From assembly GCA_017484095.1 (NCBI GenBank), contig JAFUTU010000042.1, forward strand, positions 1-64,000: DNA of 64,000 bases. Reading direction: 5' to 3'. Origin of the DNA: Ruminococcus sp. (lineage in GTDB: Bacteria; Bacillota; Clostridia; Oscillospirales; Ruminococcaceae). Position 1 is the stretch's first letter, and each line of letters begins with the position of its first letter. A model generated the notes under the pieces. It was not told the DNA's origin. It saw only the letters and a list, made by a program, of their open reading frames with translations, and made no database searches. Position numbers and translations under genes: made by a program. Shown one piece after another: positions 8,356 to 17,616 of the stretch.

Positions 8356-8642
8356 AGCTTTATAACAGGCTTCTTGACGTTTCTCTTGAAGAGCACCGCC
8401 TTTGAACCTATCGTCTGAACAACAACTGCGTCAATTCTTGCTGCAATGTCCTCGGCTGCCTCTCCGGCAGTCAGCATAGAATTATCGAGCACCTTTATCT
8501 TTACTATCTCATGCACTCTGAGATAATCATCTATCTGCGCCACCTGAGCGTCATTCACGCCTACCTTTCCTATCTGGAAGGCAGGCTGTATCCCTGCGCC
8601 GATAGATTTAAGCTTTGCTCTTTGCTTGGTAGTTATATCCAT
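8352..8642 (-). CDS. yhbY: YhbY-type RNA-binding protein (CRM domain)
   Basis: A 96-residue CRS1-YhbY domain protein linked to assembly of the large ribosomal subunit. Visible features are the N-terminal TTKQRAKLKSIGAGIQPAFQ, the GxxG-like IGKVGV loop, the helix DDYLRVHEIVKIKVL and the end LFKRNVKKPVIKL. It overlaps the TTG start of nadD by four bases and starts two bases from the rdgB stop. Confidence 0.92.
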   Translation of the reverse strand: MDITTKQRAKLKSIGAGIQPAFQIGKVGVNDAQVAQIDDYLRVHEIVKIKVLDNSMLTAGEAAEDIAARIDAVVVQTIGSKAVLFKRNVKKPVIKL

Positions 8643-8643
8643 A

Positions 8644-9222
8644 TTATCTTTCCTTCAATTTCTTTTCAAGCTCTCTCAGCGCATTAGCCCTGTGAGACAC
8701 ATCGTTTTTCTCCTCTGCACTAAGCTGTGCAAAGCTTCTGTCACCGTACATAAATACAGGGTCATAGCCAAAGCCGTTCTCTCCGATCGGCTCATAGCCT
8801 ATCTTTCCGAACACCTTGCCCTCGGCGGTTATAGTCTTACCGTTTTCATCAATAAAACAGATAGTGCAGGTAAAGTGTGCACCTCTTTTTTCATCGGGAA
8901 CATCTTTAAGCTTTTCCAGCACCAGAGCTGTTCTCTCCTGCTCTGTCTCAAGGCCGCCGTATCTGGCTGAGTATACACCCGGCTCACCGCCAAGAGCGTC
9001 TATCTCGATACCGCTGTCATCTGCAAGAACAGCGCAGCCAAGTCTCTCAAATATGGCATTCGCTTTCAGTGCAGAGTTTTCGGCAAATGTTGTGCCTGTT
9101 TCCTCGACCTCGATATCAAGGCCTGCCTCTCTCTGAGAGATAACCTCATAGCCCAGAGGCTCCAATATCTGTTTGTATTCTCTTATTTTTCCTTTGTTAT
9201 TGCTTGCGATTATCAGCTTCAT
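8644..9222 (-). CDS. rdgB: RdgB/HAM1 family XTP/dITP pyrophosphatase
   Basis: Cleans the nucleotide pool by hydrolysing XTP, ITP and dITP to monophosphates. About 192 residues. Motifs are the N-terminal IIASNNKGKIREYK, the metal-binding TTFAENSALKA, VLADDSGIEIDALGGEPGVYSARY, and the C-terminal GFGYDPVF and VSHRANALREL. The start at 9222 is favoured because the family begins KLIIASNN; an upstream in-frame start would add six residues overlapping the previous gene. Confidence 0.95.
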   Translation of the reverse strand: MKLIIASNNKGKIREYKQILEPLGYEVISQREAGLDIEVEETGTTFAENSALKANAIFERLGCAVLADDSGIEIDALGGEPGVYSARYGGLETEQERTALVLEKLKDVPDEKRGAHFTCTICFIDENGKTITAEGKVFGKIGYEPIGENGFGYDPVFMYGDRSFAQLSAEEKNDVSHRANALRELEKKLKER

Positions 9223-9226
9223 ATTA

Positions 9227-9739
9227 TCAGTCCCGCACATCGAAGGTGCTTGTCATTCTGGTCTTTCTTATCTTCTCACGGCATTTCATAGCCTTATCGT
9301 TCTGAACAGTTCCGATAGCAGGTTCACAGAAAATGATCTTCAGATCACAGTCCTCCGTCGCTCCTATAGCTGTGAACCCGACAGAACCTCCGCCGTCAAC
9401 TCCGACGATCTCAAGCTCTTTGATGCCTCTTGCCCTGACGAATTCAAAAATCACGTCCGATGAAAAAGCATCGGGCTTGTTTTTCTCAAAAATGTGCTTT
9501 GATACGACCTTCAGATTTATCACAAAGTCTGCCTCTGCAGTGCCTGCTTTGGGCATTGCACCACCGAAAAGACCTTTCTTGATGCTCTTAACATAGATGA
9601 CCGCTTCGGGATCGTATGCTGCGATCCTGGCGTTGACATTGCTGATAAGTATATCAACGGGATAAGAGAAAACATTCTTGTCCCTTCCAGCACCGACATA
9701 CATCTCCTGCATATCCAATACCATTAAGGCTTTTTCCAT
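9227..9739 (-). CDS. Isochorismatase-like protein with catalytic Cys replaced by Ser
   Basis: A 170-residue protein of the cysteine hydrolase/isochorismatase fold. Asp9 (MVLDMQEMY) and Lys86 (FEKNKPDAF) match the Asp-Lys part of the family triad. The stretch IVGVDGGGSVGFTAIGA aligns with the usual GVATDxCVxxTAxDA, placing Ser119 where the nucleophilic Cys is expected. The enzyme may therefore be inactive or changed in function. It lies between ftsY and rdgB in the same direction and has a GGGGG ribosome binding site. The substrate is unknown. Confidence 0.8.
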   Translation of the reverse strand: MEKALMVLDMQEMYVGAGRDKNVFSYPVDILISNVNARIAAYDPEAVIYVKSIKKGLFGGAMPKAGTAEADFVINLKVVSKHIFEKNKPDAFSSDVIFEFVRARGIKELEIVGVDGGGSVGFTAIGATEDCDLKIIFCEPAIGTVQNDKAMKCREKIRKTRMTSTFDVRD

Positions 9740-9775
9740 TTGTACTACCCCCGTAATTACCCTACAAGTATTTAG

Positions 9776-10681
9776 TTATTCAAAAAGTGCTTCTACAAAA
9801 TCTCTTGCAACAAACGGCTGCAGATCGTCTATCTGCTCACCGACAGTCACCAGCTTCACAGGCACTTTAAGATCATCGGTTATACTTATTATTATACCAC
9901 CTTTTGCCGTTCCGTCAAGCTTTGTGAGGATTATTCCCGTAATGTCGGCAGCCTCATTGAACTGCTTTGCCTGATTTACGGCATTCTGACCTGTTGTTGC
10001 ATCAAGTGCCAGCAGCACCTCAAGAGCACAGCCCTCAGCCTGCTGATGAACTATCCGTGATATCTTTTTTAGCTCATCCATAAGGTTTTTCTTATTGTGG
10101 AGCCTGCCTGCCGTATCACAGATGACAACATCGGCATTTCTTGCCTTTGCTGCCTGCATAGCGTCGAACACTACAGATGCAGGGTCAGAGCCCTCATTAT
10201 GCTTTATTATATCTACGCCGGCTCTCTGCGTCCAAACCTCCAGCTGATCTATGGCCGCAGCACGGAACGTATCCGCAGCTGCAACAATGACCTTCTTGCC
10301 CTCGTTATGAAGGCTGTTAGCAAGCTTGCCGATGGTAGTTGTCTTGCCGACACCGTTTACACCTATCACAAGTATTACGGAAGGCGTTGTGGACATATCG
10401 AGCGGCTGATCTTCACCAAGCATATCGGTGATAACTTCTTTCAGAAGATCCTTGATAGCCTCGGGATCCTTGACGCCCTCTTTCTTCACACGCTCTCTGA
10501 GAAGATCGCATATCTTCACTGAGGTGTTGACTCCGATATCGCAAAGGATAAGTGTTTCCTCCAGCTCTTCAAAAAGGTCTTCATCTATCTTTGTAAAGGA
10601 GTGGAGCAGAGCCTCTATCCTGCCCATCATAGAATTTTTGGTCTTTGCCAGACCGTTTTTAAGCTTTTCAAATAATCCCAT
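9776..10681 (-). CDS. ftsY: Signal recognition particle receptor FtsY
   Basis: The SRP GTPase receptor that hands nascent membrane proteins to the translocon. The 301 residues have a helical N domain (about 1-95) and a G domain with G1 GVNGVGKTTTIGKLA, the insertion-box DTFRAAAIDQLEVW, G3 DTAGRLHNKKNLM, G4 TKLDGTAKGG and the closing GEQIDDLQPF. The acidic A domain of Gram-negative FtsY is absent, normal for Firmicutes. It follows smc by 24 bases; rnc-smc-ftsY is a conserved operon. Confidence 0.97.
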   Translation of the reverse strand: MGLFEKLKNGLAKTKNSMMGRIEALLHSFTKIDEDLFEELEETLILCDIGVNTSVKICDLLRERVKKEGVKDPEAIKDLLKEVITDMLGEDQPLDMSTTPSVILVIGVNGVGKTTTIGKLANSLHNEGKKVIVAAADTFRAAAIDQLEVWTQRAGVDIIKHNEGSDPASVVFDAMQAAKARNADVVICDTAGRLHNKKNLMDELKKISRIVHQQAEGCALEVLLALDATTGQNAVNQAKQFNEAADITGIILTKLDGTAKGGIIISITDDLKVPVKLVTVGEQIDDLQPFVARDFVEALFE

Positions 10682-10705
10682 AGTATCTCTCCAAACTATA
10701 TCCTG

Positions 10706-13700
10706 TCAGACTGCCGCAGTGCTGAGACTGTCGGAAGTATCCATTTTTAAAAGCTTTGATATTCCCTTTTCCTGCATCGTTACTCCGTAGAGAACGTCTG
10801 CTTCCTCCATAGTGCCGCGCCTGTGGGTTATGGCAATGAACTGAGTTTTATCGGTCAGCCTGTGAAGGTACTGAGCATATCTTGTTACGTTAACATCATC
10901 GAGAGCCGCTTCGATCTCATCGAGCAGACAGAACGGTGACGGTGAATTTTTAAGTATCGCAAAGTAGATAGCTATAGCCACCAGTGACTGTTCTCCTCCC
11001 GAAAGGGACATAAGGTTGGTTATCACCTTTCCCGGCGGCTGAACGTTTATCTCTATGCCGCAGCTGAGAACATTGTCTGGGTCTGAAAGTGTAAGCTCTC
11101 CCTTGCCTCCGCCGAAAAGCTCGGTGAAGATCTTTTTGAAGTTCTCATTTATGCTGTCAAAGGTCTGAATAAACATCGACTTCATATTTTCGGTCAGGTC
11201 ACGGATAAGCTCCTCCAGCTCTGCCTTTGAGGTGTTCACATCGGAAAGCTGTGCGTTTATGAACTCATACCGTTCGGATACCTCTTTGAATTCCTCTATC
11301 GCATCAAGGTTTATGCTGCCAAGGTTCCTTATCTTGTTTCTGAGGGAAACAAGTCTCTTGTCAGCCTCCGAGAAATCCTCTATCTCCTCTGCCATTGCAG
11401 AAGCATCAGTTCTTGTCAGCTCATACTCATCCCAAAGCTGACCTGCAAGCTTATCAAACTGTGCCTGAACATTGTTCTGCTGCTCCTCAGTTCTTGAGAT
11501 CGAAGCATAGAGGTTTTCTTTTTCTGTCAGCTTGCCCTTCTGGCTGTTGCGAAGAAGATTTGCTTCATTTTCAAACCTGATCTTTTCGGCAAGCGCCTGC
11601 TCTGCTTCGCGCTCTATCCTTTTTATTTCAGCGGAAGCATCGCTCTGACCAAGTCTTATGCGGCCTATCTCCTCAGTTTTATCAGAGATTGTTTTCCTGT
11701 TTGCCTGCACCGACTGTGCCAGCTTTTCGCTTTCTTCGCCGCCGCTTTCGATAGTTTTATCAAGCTGCTCTATCGAAGATACACACGCTTGTATATCTTT
11801 TGCAAGCTCAGCTGACGCTATCCTTGCTGCCGAGAGCTTTTCGCCGAGCTGTTCACGCTCATGCCTGAGCTTTGCCTGCTCATTCTGAGACTCGGAGAGC
11901 CGCGCTTCTGTCTCGATTATCTCGCGGTCGGTCTTTTCCATTTCGGCAGTCTGTATATCTATCTCATTGCGGGCAGCTTCAAGCTTTTTGCCAAGCTCCT
12001 CTATAAATTCACCAGTCTGCTCAAGGCGTTCCTCATAGCCGTTCTTGAATTCAGCCACTCTTTTTATCTCCAGCTCGAACCTTACCAGGTCCTCATTTGT
12101 CTGAGCTGCATCTGCCTTCAAAGCTTCGAGGTCAGCCTCAAGCTTTGCATTCTCCTGAACAAGACGTTCTCTTACGGCTTTGAGCTCTGAATACTTGTCG
12201 GAAAGCTTCTGCTTTTTTTGTTCAAGCGCTTCGATCTCGTTCTTTCTTGAAAGGATACCTGTCTTCCTGGCTGCACTTCCTCCCGTAAAGGAACCGCCTG
12301 CATTTATTATCTGTCCGTCAAGAGTTACGATCCTGAACTTATATTTATACTTTTTTGCAGCCGCTGCTGCAAGGTCTATATCCTCAAAAACTGTGATCCG
12401 CCCGAGAAGGCTGTCGATGACCGGTCTTATCCTTGTATCGCACCTGGCAAGCTCACTCGCATTCGAGACAAAGCCCTCCTCGTCCTCGATACCGTCGATC
12501 TCCAGTCTGCCGCCCTTTACAGAGGTTATCGGCAGGAAGGTCGCCCTGCCCGCATTGCTCTCTTTAAGAAGCCTTATGCCGCGCTTTGCGGTCTCCTCAT
12601 TCTCCACCACTATATTCTGCAAAGCACCGCCGAGAGCCGTCTCTATTGCAAGAGAGTATTCAGGCTTAACGTTTATAAGCTGTGCTACCGTTCCAAGCAC
12701 TCCTCCGAGCCTGCCCTGCTTTGAAGCCTTGATAATGTGCTTTACGCTGTAGGCAAAGCCCTCCATTGAGTTTTCAAGGTCTTTGAGCAAGCCCAGTTTA
12801 GAATCAGTCTCCCTGAGAGATGCGTCTGTATCTGCAAAGTCAGCGCTGCTTTTATCAAGCTTCTGCTTTTTTGAAGCAAGCAGTTTTTCCATTCCGCCAA
12901 CTCGGTTCAGAGAATCCTGTCTTTTTTCATCGGCAGCATTTCTGGCTTCTCTCAGCTCTTTAAGCTCAGCCGCTGCATCATCTATATGAGCGCTCAGCTC
13001 ATTCTTTCTCTCTACCGCCTGAGAAAGCTCGTCCTCGCACTCGGCGATCTCGTTTTTTGCGTTCTCCATCGCAAAGCTTATCTTTGACTTTTTAACATAG
13101 ACCGAACTGATGAGGTCATTCGTTTCACTGAGGCTCTTGTCGGTCTCATCGGTCTTTTCCTCCAGCTGCCTTAATGAACGTTCCAGCTCATCAGCCTCAG
13201 CCACAGAGTTTTTTTCCTTTTGTCTCAGGTCATCGAGCTCCTGCTCCTGCTGCTTTTTCTGCTGAGCCAGATACTCTGCCGATTCCTTCGCCTGAGCTAT
13301 CTGCTCTTCCAGCTGACTGATATTGTCATTCAGGTGCTCGATGTCATTTTCAAGCACAGCGATATCTGAATCAGACTTTGAGCTCCTGAGCTGTGTATCA
13401 TGTATCTTCTGCCTGAGAGCCTCAGCCTCCTCAGCCTTCTGAGCGCTCATCTCAAAGCTGTCGCTTATCTGTTTTTCAACGTCTTTAAGCTCCTCAGAGA
13501 GCTCAGCGTACTGACTCTTTACCGATCCAAGCTTTTGTTCAAGCTCTCGGCTCTTTTCCATATATTCATCAAGTCTTCTTACCCAGATAGATACTTCAAG
13601 TCTTCTCTTCTCTTCATCAAGAACTCTGAATTTCTTAGCCTTTTCTGACTGCTGTCTCAAAGGCTCTATACGAGATGCGAGCTCTCCGAGTATATCACCG

Positions 13701-14272
13701 AGACGCGCAATGTTGTCCTCCGCTGCGAGCAGCTTTCTTTCAGCTTCCTCTTTTTTATAGCGGAATTTTGAAATGCCTGCTGCTTCTTCAAATATCTCAC
13801 GGCGTTCATTTGAACGCTCATTAACAATATCTGCAACTCTTCCCTGCCCGATTATGGAATAACCGTCCCTTCCGAGACCAGTATCCATAAACAGCTCAAC
13901 AACGTCTTTAAGTCTCACCTGCTGAGAATTTATCATATACTCGCTGTCGCCGTTGCGGTAAAGCTTTCTAGATATGCTCACAGTATCGCTCTCATAGCCA
14001 AGCTCTCTGTCAGAGTCATCAATAGTTATAGTTACCTGAGCAAATGATGCTTTCGGACGGGAGAGCGTTCCGTGGAAGATGACACCCTGCATTTTTTCTC
14101 CTCTGAGCTGCTTTGATGACTGCTCGCCCATTACCCAGCGCATAGCATCGCCGATATTGCTCTTACCTGAGCCGTTGGGTCCTACAACAGCTGTGATGCC
14201 TTTATCAAATCTCAGCTCTATCTTGTCAGGGAATGATTTAAAGCCATGCATTTCCAGACTTTTCAGATACAC
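10706..14272 (-). CDS. smc: Chromosome segregation ATPase SMC
   Basis: The condensin ATPase that, with ScpA and ScpB (not in this window), extrudes loops and helps segregate chromosomes. It has 1188 residues: Walker A VGPNGSGKSNIGDAMRW near residue 32, a first coiled coil to about 500, a glycine-rich hinge (about 505-665, with GGVLGTVAQLI and NAGGSFTGGS), a second coiled coil, then the ABC signature LSGGEQSLVAIA and Walker B FCLLDEIEAALDD. The start is GTG with a near-perfect AGGAGGTGA; it overlaps the preceding gene by ten bases. Confidence 0.97.
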   Translation of the reverse strand: MYLKSLEMHGFKSFPDKIELRFDKGITAVVGPNGSGKSNIGDAMRWVMGEQSSKQLRGEKMQGVIFHGTLSRPKASFAQVTITIDDSDRELGYESDTVSISRKLYRNGDSEYMINSQQVRLKDVVELFMDTGLGRDGYSIIGQGRVADIVNERSNERREIFEEAAGISKFRYKKEEAERKLLAAEDNIARLGDILGELASRIEPLRQQSEKAKKFRVLDEEKRRLEVSIWVRRLDEYMEKSRELEQKLGSVKSQYAELSEELKDVEKQISDSFEMSAQKAEEAEALRQKIHDTQLRSSKSDSDIAVLENDIEHLNDNISQLEEQIAQAKESAEYLAQQKKQQEQELDDLRQKEKNSVAEADELERSLRQLEEKTDETDKSLSETNDLISSVYVKKSKISFAMENAKNEIAECEDELSQAVERKNELSAHIDDAAAELKELREARNAADEKRQDSLNRVGGMEKLLASKKQKLDKSSADFADTDASLRETDSKLGLLKDLENSMEGFAYSVKHIIKASKQGRLGGVLGTVAQLINVKPEYSLAIETALGGALQNIVVENEETAKRGIRLLKESNAGRATFLPITSVKGGRLEIDGIEDEEGFVSNASELARCDTRIRPVIDSLLGRITVFEDIDLAAAAAKKYKYKFRIVTLDGQIINAGGSFTGGSAARKTGILSRKNEIEALEQKKQKLSDKYSELKAVRERLVQENAKLEADLEALKADAAQTNEDLVRFELEIKRVAEFKNGYEERLEQTGEFIEELGKKLEAARNEIDIQTAEMEKTDREIIETEARLSESQNEQAKLRHEREQLGEKLSAARIASAELAKDIQACVSSIEQLDKTIESGGEESEKLAQSVQANRKTISDKTEEIGRIRLGQSDASAEIKRIEREAEQALAEKIRFENEANLLRNSQKGKLTEKENLYASISRTEEQQNNVQAQFDKLAGQLWDEYELTRTDASAMAEEIEDFSEADKRLVSLRNKIRNLGSINLDAIEEFKEVSERYEFINAQLSDVNTSKAELEELIRDLTENMKSMFIQTFDSINENFKKIFTELFGGGKGELTLSDPDNVLSCGIEINVQPPGKVITNLMSLSGGEQSLVAIAIYFAILKNSPSPFCLLDEIEAALDDVNVTRYAQYLHRLTDKTQFIAITHRRGTMEEADVLYGVTMQEKGISKLLKMDTSDSLSTAAV

Positions 14273-15285
14273 GCTCTCACCTCCTTTAGTTCACATTTAT
14301 ATTTCGGGATACTCTTATCCCCGATTATTTTCAGCTCGGTACCGAGCCTTTTGAAATACTCGTAATTTGATCTCCTGTGCCCGAGAGCCTTGCTTATGCA
14401 CGCCGAATTGACAGCTATCACTGCCAGGCGGCGCTCGGCACCATCTTTATCTGTACAAAAAAGTGTACTGTTTATCTCTTTTCTGTATATCTCAGTCTCG
14501 CAGAGCTCTCTGAACGCGGGGTGATAATAACCGCCCACCATATCGCGCTCTACGAACTCGCTTGCGTGAAGGCCGCATTTCAAGACCTTTATCCCAGCAT
14601 TCTCAAACAAGAGAAGCATCTCACTGCAAATATCAACTACCCTGTCAAACGGGAGCGTTTTATATTCACCCGAAAGATAAAGCTCAGCAAGCTTGGTGCC
14701 CCTGAGTATCACAACAGGGTATATCCTTACAGCCGACGGCTTTATCTCAAGCACCTTTCTCATATTCATGAGCTCGGTCTCTTCATCAGACTTATAAAGC
14801 CCCACCATAAGCTGCAGCCCAAGCTCAAAGCCGTATTCCTTGATGAGCTTACCTGCATTGATTATATCCTGCGCGGAGTGGCCCCTCTCATTCGCTTCGA
14901 GCACTTTATCGTCAAGCGACTGTGCCCCGAGTTCAACAGCAGTAACACCGTACCTTTTGAGAATGTCCAGGACCTCACGGTCAATGTAGTCGGGTCTGGT
15001 AGAAAGCCTTATCCCCTTGAACCTGCCCTCACCGACAAACTCATGCGCCGCCTCTAAAAGCTCAGTCATATAGCTGCGCTCTATCGCCGTAAAGCTTCCT
15101 CCGAAGAAGGCTATCTCGGTATCCTCCGGAGAGGTTATAACGCCGAGCTGCTCGGAGCATATCCTCCTCACATCATCACCTGTAGGCAGATCAGCGGTGC
15201 CTGTTATCGTTCTCTGGTCGCAGAATGCACACAGGTGCGGACAGCCGACGTGTGTCACAAAAATCGAAATATTGCTGTGAGCCAT
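14263..15285 (-). CDS. Elp3-related radical SAM protein
   Basis: A 340-residue radical SAM protein. The cluster motif is CPHLCAFC near residues 15-22, followed by EIAFFGGSFTAIE, the Elp3-like STRPDYIDREVLDILKRYGVTAVELGAQS and LMVGLYKSDEET. It lacks a C-terminal acetyltransferase domain. It belongs to the short Elp3/YhcC-related group often found between rnc and smc in clostridia; its substrate is not established. The start codon overlaps the rnc stop (TAATG) and the end overlaps smc, so the three are tightly coupled. Confidence 0.85.
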   Translation of the reverse strand: MAHSNISIFVTHVGCPHLCAFCDQRTITGTADLPTGDDVRRICSEQLGVITSPEDTEIAFFGGSFTAIERSYMTELLEAAHEFVGEGRFKGIRLSTRPDYIDREVLDILKRYGVTAVELGAQSLDDKVLEANERGHSAQDIINAGKLIKEYGFELGLQLMVGLYKSDEETELMNMRKVLEIKPSAVRIYPVVILRGTKLAELYLSGEYKTLPFDRVVDICSEMLLLFENAGIKVLKCGLHASEFVERDMVGGYYHPAFRELCETEIYRKEINSTLFCTDKDGAERRLAVIAVNSACISKALGHRRSNYEYFKRLGTELKIIGDKSIPKYKCELKEVRACI

Positions 15286-15983
15286 TACTTGATATCCAGT
15301 CCCATAAGGCTGAGCGCTTCCTTAGCTGCAAGCTGCTCGGCAGTCTTTTTCGATCGCCCTGTGCCCTCGCCGATAACATTGCTGTTGAGCAGCACCTGCA
15401 CGGTAAACTGCTTATTGTGGTCAGGTCCGGATTCACTCTTTAAATGATACTCTATCCTCTCTTCGGGATTTTTCTGGATCACTTCCTGCAGTGCGGTTTT
15501 ATAATCATGGAAAACTGAGAAATCAGGTGTGATATTATCGGGCAGGAACGAAAGAATGTACTTTGAAACTATCTCCATACCGCCGTCAAGATAGATAGCT
15601 GCGATCACTGCTTCAAAAGCGTCTGAAACTATCGAAGGACGTGTTCTACCTCCCGTGAGCTCCTCGCCCTTTCCAAGAAATATGTATGAGCCGAGATCGA
15701 TCTTCTTTGAAAACTCAAACAGTGCCTTCTCGCAGACTAAGCTTGCCCTCATCTTCGTCAGGTCTCCCTCGGGCATATGCTTATAGTGCTCAAAAATATG
15801 ATCCGATACCACTATAGACAAAACAGAGTCGCCTAAAAACTCAAGTCTTTCATTGCTGTTTCTGGTCTTCTTGTTCTCATTTGCGTAGGAAGAATGCGAA
15901 AGCGCCTCATAAAGCAGAGCTTCATTCTTGAAGTGGTATCCTATCTTCTCCTGAAACTCCTTTATTGCTGTCTGTTCGTTCAT
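15285..15983 (-). CDS. rnc: Ribonuclease III
   Basis: A double-strand-specific endoribonuclease for rRNA and mRNA processing. In its 232 residues the RNase III domain carries the signature NERLEFLGDSVLSI and the catalytic SDAFEAVIAAIYLDGG; a C-terminal dsRNA-binding domain (about 155-228) ends in GRSKKTAEQLAAKEALSLMG. The ATG overlaps the plsX stop by four bases, and the stop overlaps the radical SAM start. Confidence 0.97.
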   Translation of the reverse strand: MNEQTAIKEFQEKIGYHFKNEALLYEALSHSSYANENKKTRNSNERLEFLGDSVLSIVVSDHIFEHYKHMPEGDLTKMRASLVCEKALFEFSKKIDLGSYIFLGKGEELTGGRTRPSIVSDAFEAVIAAIYLDGGMEIVSKYILSFLPDNITPDFSVFHDYKTALQEVIQKNPEERIEYHLKSESGPDHNKQFTVQVLLNSNVIGEGTGRSKKTAEQLAAKEALSLMGLDIK

Positions 15984-16996
15984 TTTTCAGCATCTCCGTT
16001 ATTATTCTTCATAGCCTCAAGAGCCAATGTTATTTCATCAATAACGTTTCTCTCGCAGAAAAGCTTTGCCTGCCTTATAGCATTGTAGAAAGCCTTTGCA
16101 TTGGACGATCCGTGTGCCTTTATAACAGGTCTTGCCGTACCGAGAAGCGGAGCTCCGCCGTACTCGGAGTAATCAACTCTCTTTCTGAAAGCTTTGATGC
16201 TCTTCATTAGCATCAGAGCAGCTATCTTGCTCTTTGCACTCTCTGTGAGCATTCCTTTCAGCTCTCCCGAGAAAAACTTTGCCATACCCTCATAGAGCTT
16301 TAAAAGCATATTTCCACTGAAACCGTCTGCTACACAAACATCACAGTCACCCATCGGCAGCTGTCTTGCCTCCAGATTGCCTATGAAATTCACGGGTGCC
16401 TTTTGCAGCTGATGATAAGCCTCTCGGTCAAGGTCTCTTCCCTTTGACTCCTCTGCGCCGATGTTTGCAAGCGCAACTCTCGGTTTTTCGACACCTATTA
16501 TCTTGTTCATATAAGCCGAACCCATTATTCCGAACTGCACCAGCATCTCAGGGCGGCAGTCAGCATTCGCACCGCAGTCGAGAAGCATCGTTGGGTCTCC
16601 CGCAGTCGGCAAAACCGTAGCAAGGGCAGGTCTCTTTATGCCCTTTATCCTCTTGACGATGAACGTTGCGCCCACGACAAGCGCACCCGTCGAGCCTGCC
16701 GAAACAAAAGCATCGCCCTCACCGTCAGCGAGCATTTTAAGTCCCACAGCCATCGAGCAGTCCTTCTTGCCCTTGATGACCTCTGTAGGCTCCTCGCAAA
16801 TATCTATTACAGTATCCGCATGGCGTATTTTCAGTGCTGTGATATCCAGTCCGTTATCTAAGGCGCACTTTTTTATCTTCTCTTCATCACCGACCAGCGT
16901 TACATCAACACCGAAATCATTATGGGCATCTATCGAACCCTTTAATACCTCTATCGGGGCATTGTCGCCGCCGAATGCATCGATCACTATGTTCAT
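15980..16996 (-). CDS. plsX: Phosphate acyltransferase PlsX
   Basis: Converts acyl-ACP and phosphate to acyl-phosphate, the donor for PlsY in phospholipid synthesis. The 338 residues include the N-terminal IVIDAFGGDNAP, CSMAVGLKMLADGEGDAFVSAGSTGALV, LLDCGANADCRPEML and VCVADGFSGNMLLK. GGAGG precedes the ATG. In many Firmicutes an acpP follows plsX; here rnc follows directly. Confidence 0.96.
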   Translation of the reverse strand: MNIVIDAFGGDNAPIEVLKGSIDAHNDFGVDVTLVGDEEKIKKCALDNGLDITALKIRHADTVIDICEEPTEVIKGKKDCSMAVGLKMLADGEGDAFVSAGSTGALVVGATFIVKRIKGIKRPALATVLPTAGDPTMLLDCGANADCRPEMLVQFGIMGSAYMNKIIGVEKPRVALANIGAEESKGRDLDREAYHQLQKAPVNFIGNLEARQLPMGDCDVCVADGFSGNMLLKLYEGMAKFFSGELKGMLTESAKSKIAALMLMKSIKAFRKRVDYSEYGGAPLLGTARPVIKAHGSSNAKAFYNAIRQAKLFCERNVIDEITLALEAMKNNNGDAEK

Positions 16997-17020
16997 ATTT
17001 TTCCTCCTTTATGTCACATC

Positions 17021-17072
17021 AAGGTCGGACGTAAGAGGCAAAAACACCTTTCAGCATCTTACCTCAGACCTT
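17021..17072. repeat. Nested inverted repeats upstream of plsX
   Basis: An outer pair (AAGGTC with GACCTT, 17021-17026 and 17067-17072) encloses an inner pair (GTAAGA with TCTTAC, 17031-17036 and 17057-17062). They fill the 79-base gap before plsX. The arrangement could fold as a leader hairpin or serve as an operator; no known FapR-type site is evident. Confidence 0.45.
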
Positions 17073-17075
17073 ATA

Positions 17076-17600
17076 TCAAACCAGACTGAAAACCGATATG
17101 GCTTTGCAGATACATAAAACTCCAAAGAATATGTATATCACCGACATCAGCAGGTTGATAACTCCCAATACCGCAGTGCCGTCCTCATACTGCTTTTTCC
17201 TGACGACAGACCTCACGCCGATGAATATCATTGCAGCAGCTGTCAGTACAAAGAATATCGAACCCAGCAGCGCCGCTTGCTTTTCGGCAAGCGCTGCACA
17301 GCTGTCAGCTCGGTCCCGGAGATCTGCTGCCTTGTCACTTTCCGGATCAAGCGCATTTGCCTTTCTTGTGTAAAGCTGAGCCGCTATCAGATTTGCCCAC
17401 GGCACACAATCCGTTACGAACCATATTGCTGCTGTAGTGCCATGGATTATGCCCCATATCATTCGCTCTCTTTTGCCGCTGCGCTTGCCCTTGCTCATCA
17501 TAATGATGGCCAGCGCCGCAAGAATGAACACGCCGAACCAGTTATATACAGCGAACGTATACTTGTTCATAAACTGCGATATATCCAGCCGCCCCAGCAT
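17076..17600 (-). CDS. Membrane protein, unknown function
   Basis: 174 residues with about four membrane segments (near 18-36, 48-66, 110-130 and 145-168) and a polar central stretch rich in Ala, Asp and Lys (residues 78-108), likely an extracytoplasmic or cytoplasmic loop. I do not recognise the family. AGGAGGTG precedes the ATG. It lies 16 bases after the trmFO stop and 80 bases before plsX, all on the same strand. Confidence 0.75.
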   Translation of the reverse strand: MLGRLDISQFMNKYTFAVYNWFGVFILAALAIIMMSKGKRSGKRERMIWGIIHGTTAAIWFVTDCVPWANLIAAQLYTRKANALDPESDKAADLRDRADSCAALAEKQAALLGSIFFVLTAAAMIFIGVRSVVRKKQYEDGTAVLGVINLLMSVIYIFFGVLCICKAISVFSLV

Positions 17601-17616
17601 ATCCTGACACCTCCTG

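Noticed and set aside
10750-14250. Many long plus-strand frames opposite smc, ftsY and leuS
   Set aside because: They are shadows of strongly biased coding sequence on the other strand and lack start signals and recognisable domains.
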